Below are positions 1-8,442 of a stretch of DNA of 64,000 nt, in pieces. Under the pieces are notes generated by a model that worked only from the letters and a program-made list of their open reading frames with translations, ran no database searches and was not told the DNA's origin. The translations under genes and the position numbers were made by a program. Source of the stretch: JAKFWF01 sp031429105 (lineage in GTDB: Bacteria > Pseudomonadota > Alphaproteobacteria > Rhizobiales > Hyphomicrobiaceae); the NCBI GenBank assembly GCA_031429105.1, contig JANOYV010000122.1:1-64000 (forward strand), in the 5' to 3' direction. The first letter of the stretch is position 1, and every line of letters starts with the position of its first letter.

Positions 1-1245
1 GGCTTCGGTGGCGAAAACGGCGGCATAGGCGAGCGTTGGTGTGCCGATGATGTAGCGCGCGAAGTCACTCGCCGCAGTGCCGGCCAGTCCGCCAATACCG
101 AAGGCGATGCCTTGGGCTGCACCCCACAGCCCCATGCGAACACCCTCACGAGATTGGCGACCTTGGCCGGCCAGACTCATCATCGAAGCAATAGCGGCGC
201 TTGCGTAGGCGCCATTTGCCACCCCGAGTAAAAATACATTGGTGCGAATCGGCCAGCTCGGACCAACGAAGCCCGCCAGCACAAGTCCACCGAGTGCCAG
301 CGCCGACGCGAGACATCCGCCGATTGTCCAAAGCCTGAGCGAACCAAGCCTTGGGCCGCCGATTACACTGCCGCAGACCGCCACCACAATCATGCCGAGG
401 AACACGCCCTGATGCTGCATGCCAGAAAGGATCGTGGTCTGCCCAACGGTGAGTTTGAACAGTACCGCAGCAAACGGCTCCAGGATCAGATCCTGGGCAC
501 TGTAGGCAATCATCGAAATAAATACGAAAATAGTGAACAGCCGGGCTTGTGGTTCAGCCCAAACCTCGGTGAGCGTTTGCTTGAATGCAGGCTTCGGCAT
601 GTCCGGTTGTGAATTCGTCGCAATTTCCGCCGTCTGTCCTTCGACACCCCACACCGATACCAGGGTCAGCAACACGGCGAGACTTGAGACCAGTCCCGTG
701 ACCCAGACCAGCCGGGCCGGTGAGAACGGGTCGAGCAGTTTGCCAGCTCCTATGGCCGTGAATGCGCAACCTCCAATCATCATCAGCCAGACAATGGTAG
801 CTGCCGCCGGGCGACGGCTCTCTTCGGTGCGCTTGGTCAATAGCACCAATAGATTGGTACCAGCCGCACTGACGCCAACGCCGATGGCCAGGAAACTCAA
901 GGCTGCAAACACCAAGCCAAGCCCGTAGCTTTGTGTCATTAACGCCGTCGCTGTAGCAGCACAAACCCCGCCCGAAGCGAGCATCAACATGCCGCCGATG
1001 ATCCATGGCGTGCGCCGACCACCAACATCAGAGCCATGCCCCATTCGTGGCCGCAGCGCCTGCGCTGCGTAGTGAATCGCAACCAAAATACCGGGAACAA
1101 GCGCTGGCAACGCAAGCTCGACGACCATCACCCGATTGAGTGTCGAGGTTGTCATCACGACAATCGCGCCGATCGAGGTCTGGACAAGGCCCAGCCGCAA
1201 AATGCCAAGCCAACCGAGATGCTGGGAGCTAGCCACATTGCTCAT
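1..1245 (-). CDS. PucC-family MFS protein (Bch2/LhaA group), 3' end cut by window edge
   Basis: Reading leftward from an ATG at 1245, a continuous frame runs to the window edge and begins MSNVASSQHLGWLGILRL. The protein is very hydrophobic, with at least ten probable membrane segments in the visible ~415 residues. Phrases such as LRPRMGHGSDVGGRRTPWI and LGVANGAYASAAIASMM are typical of the BCH2/PucC branch of the major facilitator superfamily. Members help assemble light-harvesting complexes or handle bacteriochlorophyll. The start overlaps the bchG stop (ATGA), so the two are probably translationally coupled. Position directly after bchG matches the Bch2-type paralogue of photosynthesis clusters rather than pucC of the puc operon, but which paralogue it is remains an inference. 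The C-terminus lies outside the window. Confidence 0.85.
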   Translation of the reverse strand, partial: MSNVASSQHLGWLGILRLGLVQTSIGAIVVMTTSTLNRVMVVELALPALVPGILVAIHYAAQALRPRMGHGSDVGGRRTPWIIGGMLMLASGGVCAATATALMTQSYGLGLVFAALSFLAIGVGVSAAGTNLLVLLTKRTEESRRPAAATIVWLMMIGGCAFTAIGAGKLLDPFSPARLVWVTGLVSSLAVLLTLVSVWGVEGQTAEIATNSQPDMPKPAFKQTLTEVWAEPQARLFTIFVFISMIAYSAQDLILEPFAAVLFKLTVGQTTILSGMQHQGVFLGMIVVAVCGSVIGGPRLGSLRLWTIGGCLASALALGGLVLAGFVGPSWPIRTNVFLLGVANGAYASAAIASMMSLAGQGRQSREGVRMGLWGAAQGIAFGIGGLAGTAASDFARYIIGTPTLAYAAVFATEA

Positions 1246-2183
1246 GGGACCCTCACCGCAAAAGTGCTGACGGCGTAGGCCGACACCATCATGCCGAGCA
1301 CGAACATGCCGACGCCGGTCGCATTGTACCAGGGCGCGAGTTTAGCCGGATCTGTCAGCAGGCGGCGCATGAAGTGGATCTGCGCACCAACCATTACAGC
1401 TATGATTAGCGCTTCGATGGGGCGACCCCACAGTGCCATCAAAGCCACGACGACCACTTGCGGTATCGCCATGAACAGGCAGGCAACGAGGCCTGCACGC
1501 TTTGGCCCAAGCTTCACCGGCAAAGAGCCGACGCCCATCCGCCGATCACCTTCGACCGACTTGAAGTCGTTGAGCGTCATGATGCCGTGCGCGCCGAGGC
1601 TATAAAGGCCAGCGAGTGCGAATGTCGGGCCATCCGGCATTCCGCCGTTGAGCAACACAGCCGCGCCAGTGACCCAGGCGAGCCCCTCGTAACAGATGCC
1701 GCAGGCGGTATTACCCCACCAGCCATTTTCCTTCAGTCGGATCGGTGGTGCGCTGTAGGCCCACGCCAATGCTAATCCCATGATGCCAGCGATCAGAACC
1801 CAAGGACCCAGTAGCGCCGACACTGCCAGGGACAAAAGGCTCCACGCCACGGCGACGTAAAAGCCCCAGTCGCCGGGCATGCGACCGGACGGAATTGGGC
1901 GATTCGGCTCGTTGATGGCGTCGACGTGGCGGTCATACCAGTCGTTGACGGCCTGACTTGACGCGCACACGAGGGGGCCAGCCAACAATACGCCAGTGAC
2001 GATCAGCGGCCACTTACCACTAGTCGATTGACCGGACGAAACGACGCCACAGCCGAACGCCCACATCGGGGGAAACCAGGTGACTGGTTTCAAAAGCTCA
2101 AGCACAACACGCGGCTCTGGTCGCGTCGCAGCGTTACGCGCTGCGGGTGCTACTGTTGGTGCTGACGTCGTCGTTGATGCCAT
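1242..2183 (-). CDS. bchG: Bacteriochlorophyll a synthase BchG
   Basis: A 313-residue UbiA-superfamily prenyltransferase that esterifies bacteriochlorophyllide with geranylgeranyl or phytyl diphosphate, the last step of bacteriochlorophyll synthesis, at the inner membrane. The first Asp-rich motif, NDWYDRHVD, is at residues 80-88 and is followed by INEPNRPIPSG, diagnostic of chlorophyll synthases. The second motif, NDFKSVEGD, is at about 205-213. Roughly eight membrane segments surround them. Length matches the family (about 300). The start is the first ATG after a strong promoter, leaving a short leader of about 26 bases. It is co-transcribed with the PucC-like gene through a 4-bp ATGA overlap. 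It marks the organism as an anoxygenic phototroph, or a recent descendant of one. Confidence 0.96.
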   Translation of the reverse strand: MASTTTSAPTVAPAARNAATRPEPRVVLELLKPVTWFPPMWAFGCGVVSSGQSTSGKWPLIVTGVLLAGPLVCASSQAVNDWYDRHVDAINEPNRPIPSGRMPGDWGFYVAVAWSLLSLAVSALLGPWVLIAGIMGLALAWAYSAPPIRLKENGWWGNTACGICYEGLAWVTGAAVLLNGGMPDGPTFALAGLYSLGAHGIMTLNDFKSVEGDRRMGVGSLPVKLGPKRAGLVACLFMAIPQVVVVALMALWGRPIEALIIAVMVGAQIHFMRRLLTDPAKLAPWYNATGVGMFVLGMMVSAYAVSTFAVRVP

Positions 2184-2211
2184 AACCTGATTATGGCGAC
2201 ACTTCCCATTG

Positions 2212-2243
2212 TGTCAATCTATCGTTACACTTTTCAGTGTCAA
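2212..2243 (-). promoter_or_regulatory. bchG promoter with PpsR/CrtJ-type operator
   Basis: On the minus strand, TTGACA (2243-2238) and TAGATT (2221-2216) are separated by 16 bases and fit a sigma-70 promoter for bchG. An 18-bp element, TGTCAATCTATCGTTACA (2212-2229), covers the -10. It matches the PpsR/CrtJ consensus TGT-N12-ACA exactly, including the inner CA half. A perfect ACACT-tttc-AGTGT inverted repeat (2227-2240) abuts it and extends toward the -35. Occupancy would block RNA polymerase, as expected for aerobic repression. Binding itself is inferred. Confidence 0.75.
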
Positions 2244-2393
2244 CTTATCGGGCGCGATTGTCGCAATTCGGCAGTGGGTGCAGCCGTATCCGCGAACGTC
2301 TGTGTCGGCAGCGACCGCCAGAGCACCAATCCTGCATCACGCACCGGATGAAGCAAGCTGCCGGTCAATGTGTGTACCATCGGCTGGATTATC

Positions 2394-3344
2394 TTACGCG
2401 CACGGGCTCTGCACCCGCCCCGTCTCCCAGCCAATCAACGCACGCTTGCGGGTGAGACCCCAATGGTAGCCACCGAGGCTGCCATCGCCTCGCAATACCC
2501 GATGGCACGGCACAACGAACGAGATCGGGTTGCGCCCGACCGCCGAGCCGACCGCGCGCGAGGCACTTGGCTTGCCCAAGTGCCGCGCGATATCGGCGTA
2601 ACTGACGGCCCGGCCCATCGGGATCTTTAACAGCGCTTCCCAAACCCGCACTTCGAAATCAGTGCCGATCAGAACGAGACGCACCGGCTGCTCCGGCTGC
2701 CAAGACGCTGAATCAAAAATGCGCTTCACGTGCGGCGCTGTTTGCTTTGCGTCTTCGACATAGACGGCACCCGGCCAACGACCAGTCATGTCGGCCAACG
2801 CTTCGGCGCGGGTCTGGTTTTTATCTTCGTCGACGAACGCCAAGCCAGCCAGGCCGCGATTGGTCGTCAGCGCCAGCACCTCGCCGAACGGCGAGGGGTG
2901 AAAACCATAAGCCATCGCCAGGCCTTCACCGCGCCGCTTGTAGTCACCGGGCGTCATTGCTTCGTGATCGACGAACAAATCGTGCAGGCGGCTGGTGCCG
3001 GAGAGCCCAACTTCGTACGCCGCATTGAGCACGCTCGCCGAACCGCCGAGCAGTGACCGCGCGTGATCGACCGTAATCGCCTGGATGAACTCCTTCGGGC
3101 TCAAGCCACACCATCGCTTGAACAACTTCTGGCAGTGCGCGGGCGACAGTCCAACGTGACGCGCCAGCTCATCGAGATCTGGATGATCGGTCCAATGCTC
3201 TGAAAGAAAGCGAATGGCGCGGCGCACGAGGTCGTAATCGCGCGTTGTGCTATCGGGCAGTGCGTGGGCCGGGTGGATCGGTTCGGGCGAGAGATTGTGC
3301 AGCATGTGAGGTCCGCCTGGTTCGTTGCGAGGCTTGGGAGTCAT
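2394..3344 (-). CDS. Ada-like fusion: AraC-type HTH plus O6-alkylguanine-DNA alkyltransferase
   Basis: A 316-residue protein. The N-terminal part, about residues 35-135, is an AraC-type helix-turn-helix (DELARHVGLSPAHCQKLFKR). The C-terminal part is a methylated-DNA--protein-cysteine methyltransferase with the catalytic PCHR motif inside NPISFVVPCHRVLRGDGS. It repairs O6-alkylguanine by transferring the alkyl group to its own cysteine. Unlike E. coli Ada it lacks the N-terminal zinc/methylphosphotriester domain, so how it would sense methylation is open. It resembles the AraC-OGT fusions common in alphaproteobacteria. Two starts are possible: ATG at 3344 (used here) or ATG at 3305 (MLHNLSPEP). 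It stands alone between bchG and trhO. Confidence 0.9.
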   Translation of the reverse strand: MTPKPRNEPGGPHMLHNLSPEPIHPAHALPDSTTRDYDLVRRAIRFLSEHWTDHPDLDELARHVGLSPAHCQKLFKRWCGLSPKEFIQAITVDHARSLLGGSASVLNAAYEVGLSGTSRLHDLFVDHEAMTPGDYKRRGEGLAMAYGFHPSPFGEVLALTTNRGLAGLAFVDEDKNQTRAEALADMTGRWPGAVYVEDAKQTAPHVKRIFDSASWQPEQPVRLVLIGTDFEVRVWEALLKIPMGRAVSYADIARHLGKPSASRAVGSAVGRNPISFVVPCHRVLRGDGSLGGYHWGLTRKRALIGWETGRVQSPCA

Positions 3345-3429
3345 TTATTCCATGCCCAGCCCCTGCGGCGACCCGTTTCTTGTTGCACCAATGGCATGGG
3401 ATCCATTTTTGCGAGCTGCGCGAGACCGG

Positions 3430-4134
3430 CTACTTTTGCCCAACGGCACCACGCTCGTCGAACACGAAGCATTCGCCATGCCACTTGCTCTCGTCGGCTG
3501 ACACCTTCGCCAGATAGTTCAAGATCCCGCCATCGAGCTGGTAGACCTCGTTGAACCCGTGCGCGAGGAGGTAGGCCGATGCTTTCTCGCAGCGGATGCC
3601 ACCAGTACAGAACATCGCAACTTTGCGATGCTGCCCGGCACACAGATTGGCCGCAACATAAGCGGGCCAGTGCGTAAAATGTCCAATCTTCGGATCGATT
3701 GCGCCCTTGAAAGTGCCAACCTCAACCTCGTAAGCGTTACGGGTATCGATCACCAGCACGTCCGGGTCGGCGATCAGCGCATTCCAATCGCGAGGATCAA
3801 CGCGCGTGCCAGTGCGCTCCAGGGGATTTGCCTCGGGGTGGCCGAGCGTGATGATCTCGCGCTTCACTTTCACCTTCAACCGCATGAAGGGGTGCTGCCT
3901 CGCCGCCGCGTCCTTGGTGACCAGATCGACGAAGCGCGAATCTGCACGCAGCACCGTGAGAAATTCCGTCATTGCCTCTGGTGTGCCAGAGATCGTACCG
4001 TTGATGCCCTCCGGGGCAACGAGGATCGTGCCTTTCATGGCGCGCGCGACAAGTTCATGGCGCAAGTGATCACGCAATTGGACCGGATCATCGATGGTCG
4101 CGAACTTATAGAAGGCTGAAACGGTGATGCTCAT
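3430..4134 (-). CDS. trhO: tRNA uridine(34) hydroxylase TrhO (YceA/rhodanese family)
   Basis: A 234-residue protein with an N-terminal YceA ferredoxin-like domain (GTILVAPEGINGTISG at about 35-50) and a C-terminal rhodanese domain. The rhodanese active-site cysteine is C176 in CTGGIRCEKASAYLL. TrhO proteins hydroxylate U34 of certain tRNAs on the way to 5-oxyacetyl-type modifications; assignment rests on whole-length similarity to this family. The frame stays open upstream to a GTG at 4158, but the ATG at 4134 begins MSITVSAFYKFA, the usual family N-terminus. It is divergent from the methyltransferase at 4304. Confidence 0.92.
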   Translation of the reverse strand: MSITVSAFYKFATIDDPVQLRDHLRHELVARAMKGTILVAPEGINGTISGTPEAMTEFLTVLRADSRFVDLVTKDAAARQHPFMRLKVKVKREIITLGHPEANPLERTGTRVDPRDWNALIADPDVLVIDTRNAYEVEVGTFKGAIDPKIGHFTHWPAYVAANLCAGQHRKVAMFCTGGIRCEKASAYLLAHGFNEVYQLDGGILNYLAKVSADESKWHGECFVFDERGAVGQK

Positions 4135-4303
4135 GGCACTCGTGATTAGCCCCACCACAACGAAACATCAATGTGTGCAGCGTCTCGTGCCTTGCTCACA
4201 CCTTGCGGAGCGATCATATCGCTTCATGTATCACGCCTATGGCATCGGCCTCGATCTGGTGCATACTTACAAAATCTCTTGTGTTTCATATGCATAAGGC
4301 CAG

Positions 4304-5053
4304 ATGAACCTCGACGTTACCGAACTCCGGGACTTTTACGCACGTCCCATTGGGCAGATTACGCGACGCGTACTGACGCGACGCATCCGCGAACGATGGC
4401 CCAACATCAAAGACCAGACACTGATCGGCCTCGGCTTTGCGACGCCTTATCTTGGTTCCTTCAGGGCCGAAGCCCGCCGCGTCGGCGCACTCATGCCAGC
4501 CTCGCAAGGGGCGCTGGTATGGCCCGCCGCCGGGCCTGCCATGAGCGTTCTCGTCGATGAGGAACGTCTGCCGTTGCCGGACAATGCGGTTGATCGCTTG
4601 ATCGCCGTGCATTGCCTCGAAGGCGCCGAGCGCGTCCGCCCGCTATTGCGCGAGATCTGGCGCGTGTTGGCACCTGATGGCCGCTTGATGTTGATCGTGC
4701 CGAACCGGCGCAGTATGTGGGCACGGATCGATAGCACACCCTTCGGCAGTGGTCGGCCCTATAGCCGTGGTCAGCTCGAGAGGCTTCTTGCCGACGCGCT
4801 GTTCACTCCGATCAATTGGACACACGCCCTACACATGCCCCCCTTCGAGCGCCGGTTTATTCTGCGGTCGGCGGCGAACTTCGAGAGGCTCGGCGCGCGC
4901 GTTACTCCGACCTTCGGCGGCGTGATTATTGTCGAAGCAAAGAAAGAAGTGATGGCAACGGTCGGCGGCGGACTGAAAGCTCACCGAACCGTGCCTGTTG
5001 TTGGCGGACTGGTAACCACCGATGGTCACCGCATTGCCAGCCGTTCGTTTTGA
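4304..5053 (+). CDS. Class I SAM-dependent methyltransferase (type 11)
   Basis: A 249-residue protein with a Rossmann-like methyltransferase core. Visible elements are an early IGLGFATPYLG glycine motif (about 41-51), LPLPDNAVDRLIAVHCLE (motif II/III region), and REIWRVLAPDGRLMLIVPN, the classic post-motif strand. Proteins of this type are widespread in Rhizobiales, often beside gloB, and their substrate is not established. Nothing here defines the substrate either. The C-terminal tail (about 200-249) is basic and probably disordered. No coupling with neighbours is seen. Confidence 0.85.
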   Translation: MNLDVTELRDFYARPIGQITRRVLTRRIRERWPNIKDQTLIGLGFATPYLGSFRAEARRVGALMPASQGALVWPAAGPAMSVLVDEERLPLPDNAVDRLIAVHCLEGAERVRPLLREIWRVLAPDGRLMLIVPNRRSMWARIDSTPFGSGRPYSRGQLERLLADALFTPINWTHALHMPPFERRFILRSAANFERLGARVTPTFGGVIIVEAKKEVMATVGGGLKAHRTVPVVGGLVTTDGHRIASRSF

Positions 5054-5062
5054 ACAACGAAC

Positions 5063-5767
5063 TTACGACTTTTTGCGTGTCGCCTCGTAGCGCGCCTTAT
5101 TGTCGGCATTCGGCGGATAGAGGCCGGGGAGTGCCGCGCCCTTGTTGACCTCATCCATGATCCAGCCTTCGAAGCGCTCCTGCTCAACGGCCATATCAAC
5201 GATGGTTGCAACGAGCGCCTGCGGAATAACGACCGCGCCGTCATCGTCGACGACTACGGTGTCGCCCGGAAAGACCGCGACGCCACCACAGCCGATTGGC
5301 TGCTGCCAAGCGACAAACGTCAATCCTGCGACGGACGGTGGAGCCGCACCGCCCTGACACCAGACCGGTAATTTCGTGCCCCGCACGCCCGCAACATCAC
5401 GGACGACGCCATCGGTCACAAGGCCAGCCACACCGCGCTTTTGCATGCGGGCGCACAGGATATCGCCGAAGACGCCGGCGTCGGTTATGCCCATGGCATC
5501 AACTACGGCGATACATCCCGCTGGCATGTCTTCGATGGCGGCGCGAGTCGAGATCGGCGATGACCAGGATTCAGGTGTCGCCAAGTCCTCACGTGCTGGC
5601 ACAAAGCGCAAGGTGAAGGCTGGACCGACGAGCCGTGGTTGGCCGCTGTTGAGTGGTCGCGTGCCGCGCATCCAGACGTTGCGCAAACCCTTCTTCAGCA
5701 GGATTGTCGTAATCGTCGCGGTGGTCACACCAGCGAGAATTTCGTTGATGCGCGGGTCATTGCTCAT
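5063..5767 (-). CDS. RraA-family protein (RraA-like / HMG-CHA aldolase superfamily)
   Basis: A 234-residue protein of the RraA/demethylmenaquinone-methyltransferase-like fold. Conserved pieces include VGPAFTLRFVPAREDLA, CIAVVDAMGITDAGVFGDILCARMQKRGVAGLVTDGVVRD (the D-x20-R-D core of the family) and PGDTVVVDDDGAVVIP. Members are either regulators of RNase E or class II aldolases acting on 4-hydroxy-4-methyl-2-oxoglutarate-type substrates. At this length, and with the R-D pair present, a small-molecule lyase is more likely than an RNase E inhibitor, but the substrate is unknown. The ATG at 5767 (MSNDPRINEIL) is chosen over an upstream in-frame start because family homology begins there. Confidence 0.85.
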   Translation of the reverse strand: MSNDPRINEILAGVTTATITTILLKKGLRNVWMRGTRPLNSGQPRLVGPAFTLRFVPAREDLATPESWSSPISTRAAIEDMPAGCIAVVDAMGITDAGVFGDILCARMQKRGVAGLVTDGVVRDVAGVRGTKLPVWCQGGAAPPSVAGLTFVAWQQPIGCGGVAVFPGDTVVVDDDGAVVIPQALVATIVDMAVEQERFEGWIMDEVNKGAALPGLYPPNADNKARYEATRKKS

Positions 5768-5844
5768 GGATCGGTCCTGTTGCTGGATTTGCCCGAACCA
5801 TGTGCGATTTTCAACGCGTTGACAACGGCAGCAAGCGACCCGGC

Positions 5845-6738
5845 TCAACCATCGATCACAGCTTTCAGTTGATCGAGGACATCAGCCTCAAGTCCCGCAC
5901 TGGTGTCGATGCTGGCATTGGCCTTGCCATAAAGCTGGGCCCGAGCCTGCAAAATCGCCTGCAAGTCTTCCATCGCTTGGCGACTTGAAGTCATGGGCCG
6001 CATGTCGCCTTGCGCTGTCACGCGCGCCATGTGCTGCTCAGGTGACGCGCGCAGCCAGACGACGAAACTTTCCGACAATAACAGGTCGAAGGTGTGCGGC
6101 TCGGTGACGATACTACCGCCAGTGGCGATCACGCACCGATCATGGGCACCCAAGGTTGCCTCAAGCGCTTGGTACTCGAGGCGGCGGAAGCCGCTTTGGC
6201 CGTGCGCCGCGAATATCTCGCTCATCTCCATGCCGCTCATCCGCTCGATTTCTCGGTCGAGTTCGATGAAGGGCACGCCAAGCGAGGTCGCCAATCCTTG
6301 GCCCAAGGTGGTCTTGCCAGCACCACGCAGGCCGATCAGCGCAATTCGACGACGGTCGGCGGCGCTCTGTTTGCCAAACCGCGTCGCCATCCACTGGCGC
6401 GTTTCCAGGATTTGCGCCGACGACAAGCGTTCGAGTTGATGGACGGCATGGTTAAGATCAACCGAACGATCCGGCTCTTCGGCTGCCAATTCCGAAACTC
6501 GGATGCCCATGGCAGCGGCTAACTTGCGAACGACCAACAACGAAGCGTTGCCAGCGCCCCTTTCCATCTCAGCCAGATATCGCTCCGAGACGCCGGAAGC
6601 AATTGAGAGTACTTTACGCGACATGCCACGTCGGGCCCGCGTCACACGCAGCCGCTCGCCGACGATTGCTAAATAACCCTCTTCGGCGGGCTCTGTGCCC
6701 CGGCGATGCTCGACCTGCTTTTCGATGGCATTGCCCAT
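5845..6738 (-). CDS. boxR: BzdR/BoxR-type regulator: XRE HTH fused to shikimate kinase-like domain
   Basis: A 297-residue protein. Residues about 25-85 form an XRE/HTH_3 domain (LRVTRARRGMSRKVLSIASG, then VSERYLAEMERGAGN). Residues about 128-297 form a shikimate-kinase-like domain with Walker A GLRGAGKTT (136-144) and the FIELDREIER strand. This architecture is the hallmark of BzdR/BoxR, benzoyl-CoA-responsive repressors of benzoate catabolism; the kinase-like domain binds the effector. Length is almost identical to the known proteins (about 298). The ATG at 6738 is used; a longer open frame upstream would run into the opposite-strand ligase gene. It is divergent from bclA, with TGCA-rich DNA between, which supports the assignment. 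Confidence 0.93.
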   Translation of the reverse strand: MGNAIEKQVEHRRGTEPAEEGYLAIVGERLRVTRARRGMSRKVLSIASGVSERYLAEMERGAGNASLLVVRKLAAAMGIRVSELAAEEPDRSVDLNHAVHQLERLSSAQILETRQWMATRFGKQSAADRRRIALIGLRGAGKTTLGQGLATSLGVPFIELDREIERMSGMEMSEIFAAHGQSGFRRLEYQALEATLGAHDRCVIATGGSIVTEPHTFDLLLSESFVVWLRASPEQHMARVTAQGDMRPMTSSRQAMEDLQAILQARAQLYGKANASIDTSAGLEADVLDQLKAVIDG

Positions 6739-6760
6739 GATCGGTCCATGACGTTGATCC

Positions 6761-6887
6761 TGCAGTGCAAGATCATATGGTGCGTTGCACAAATTAACAA
6801 ACGGGGTGTTGGCTATTCGGAAACATGTTGCGTGCGACGACTTGTCCGCAGCATTATAGTGCATCTCGATACGCAATGAAAGCTGCA
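6761..6887. promoter_or_regulatory. Candidate BzdR/BoxR operator region with clustered TGCA sites
   Basis: The divergent region between the regulator and bclA holds five TGCA tetramers: 6761-6764, 6766-6769, 6786-6789, 6860-6863 and 6884-6887. Chance would give about one in two such stretches. The fourth directly follows a TATAGT -10-like element (6855-6860) pointing to bclA. BzdR is known to bind regions with TGCA repeats lying inside longer palindromes. The clustering is seen directly; binding is inferred. Confidence 0.6.
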
Positions 6888-6900
6888 GGCGGAACCACCA

Positions 6901-8442
6901 ATGGCCTATCCGAGGACTTATAACGCCGCGACCGATATGGTTGATGCCAACCTGCCGGCGGGTCGCGGCGATCATGTTGCCTTTATCGATCCGACCCGGC
7001 GCATTACCTACAGCGCGCTTGCGGCCGAGACCAATCGGATGGCGAACATGCTGATTTCGTTCGGGTTGCAGCGGGAAGCGCGGATCGCTCTTCTGCTGCC
7101 TGATACGGTTGATTTCCCGATCTGTTTCTGGGGCGCGATCAAGGCTGGCATCGTGCCGATTCCGCTCAATACACTGCTGACGCCCGAGCAATATGGCTAC
7201 ATCCTCGCCGATGCGCGCGTGAAGGCATTGATCGTTTCGCCAGCGCTCCTCGCCATCGTGCAGCCGGTCCTGAAGGATTTGACCAGCCTGACCCACGTAA
7301 TCGTCGCCGGTGGCGAGGCGCCGCCCTACGGTTTTACGCTGGCAACTGAGCTCCCACAACAATCCACGTCGTTCGATGTTGCCGACACATGCGCTGACGA
7401 AACCGCATTTTGGCTTTACTCATCCGGGTCGACCGGCACGCCCAAGGGGGCACGCCACATCCACACCAGTATGATGGACAGCGCGCGCCTTTATGGCCAA
7501 GGCGTGCTTGGCATCCGCGAAGACGACGTGATCTTTTCAGCCGCCAAGCTGTTCTTCGCTTACGGGTTAGGCAACGGCATGAGTTTCCCGATGTCGGTCG
7601 GTGCGACGACGGTGTTGCTGCCGGAGCGGCCAACGCCTGCGAGCGTATTTCAGACGCTAAAGCAGCACCAACCAACGATCTTCTGCGGTGTGCCAACACT
7701 CTATGCGGCGATCCTAGCTAACGGTGACTGTACGCCAGCCGCAGGATCGGCTGCTTTGCGAGCCTGCATCTCAGCTGGCGAAGCCCTGCCAGCCGAAATC
7801 GGACGCGCCTGGAAGCAGCGATTCGACGTCGACATTCTCGATGGTGTCGGCTCGACCGAAATGTTGCACATTTATGTGTCCAACCGCAGAGATGATGTTC
7901 GCTATGGAACGTCAGGTCGCGCCGTGCGCGGCTACGACGTGCGGCTGGCCGACGAAAAAGGTGCCGAACCGGCAGCCGGTGAGATTGGCGAGTTGATCGT
8001 TAGAGGGCCAACCGCCGCCGACGGATATTGGAACCAACGCGAGAAAAGCCGCCGCACCTTTGAAGGCGAATGGATGCGAACCGGCGACAAGTACACCTGC
8101 TCGGCCGACGGGTACTACACCTATGCCGGGCGCACCGATGACATGTTCAAGGTATCAGGCATCTGGGTCTCGCCGTTCGAAGTCGAAAGTGCGTTGATCT
8201 CACACGCCGATGTACTCGAAGCTGCCATCGTGCCAGCCGAAGACCAGGACGGGTTGACCAAACCGAAGGCCTTCGTAGTCTTGAAGTCTGGTGCTACCGC
8301 AGGCGAGGCTCTCGAAGCAGTCCTCAAGGAGCACGTGAAGGCAGCGGCCGGACCGTGGAAATACCCACGCTGGATCGTCTTTACCGACGCGCTGCCGAAG
8401 ACCGCGACCGGCAAGATTCAACGCTACAAACTACGCAACTAG
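6901..8442 (+). CDS. bclA: Benzoate-CoA ligase family protein
   Basis: A 513-residue ANL-superfamily acyl-CoA synthetase. The phosphate-binding loop YSSGSTGTPKG spans 173-183, the DGVGSTEMLHIY motif follows in mid-protein, the YxxxGRxDDMxKxxG hinge is present (YAGRTDDMFKVSGIWVSP), and the C-terminal catalytic lysine is K505 in KTATGKIQRY. The STEMLHIYVSN stretch and overall layout match benzoate/2-aminobenzoate-CoA ligases. It activates benzoate or a close aromatic acid to the CoA thioester at the cost of ATP. The divergent BzdR/BoxR gene supports benzoate as substrate. No further box or bad pathway genes are in the window. Its stop shares the CTAG at 8439-8442 with the convergent gene. Confidence 0.92.
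   Translation: MAYPRTYNAATDMVDANLPAGRGDHVAFIDPTRRITYSALAAETNRMANMLISFGLQREARIALLLPDTVDFPICFWGAIKAGIVPIPLNTLLTPEQYGYILADARVKALIVSPALLAIVQPVLKDLTSLTHVIVAGGEAPPYGFTLATELPQQSTSFDVADTCADETAFWLYSSGSTGTPKGARHIHTSMMDSARLYGQGVLGIREDDVIFSAAKLFFAYGLGNGMSFPMSVGATTVLLPERPTPASVFQTLKQHQPTIFCGVPTLYAAILANGDCTPAAGSAALRACISAGEALPAEIGRAWKQRFDVDILDGVGSTEMLHIYVSNRRDDVRYGTSGRAVRGYDVRLADEKGAEPAAGEIGELIVRGPTAADGYWNQREKSRRTFEGEWMRTGDKYTCSADGYYTYAGRTDDMFKVSGIWVSPFEVESALISHADVLEAAIVPAEDQDGLTKPKAFVVLKSGATAGEALEAVLKEHVKAAAGPWKYPRWIVFTDALPKTATGKIQRYKLRN

Noticed and set aside
5845..7362. A 505-codon minus-strand open frame covering the regulator and part of bclA
   Set aside because: Only the part from 6738 downward resembles BzdR/BoxR. 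The upstream part is antisense to the well-conserved ligase and has no recognisable domain.
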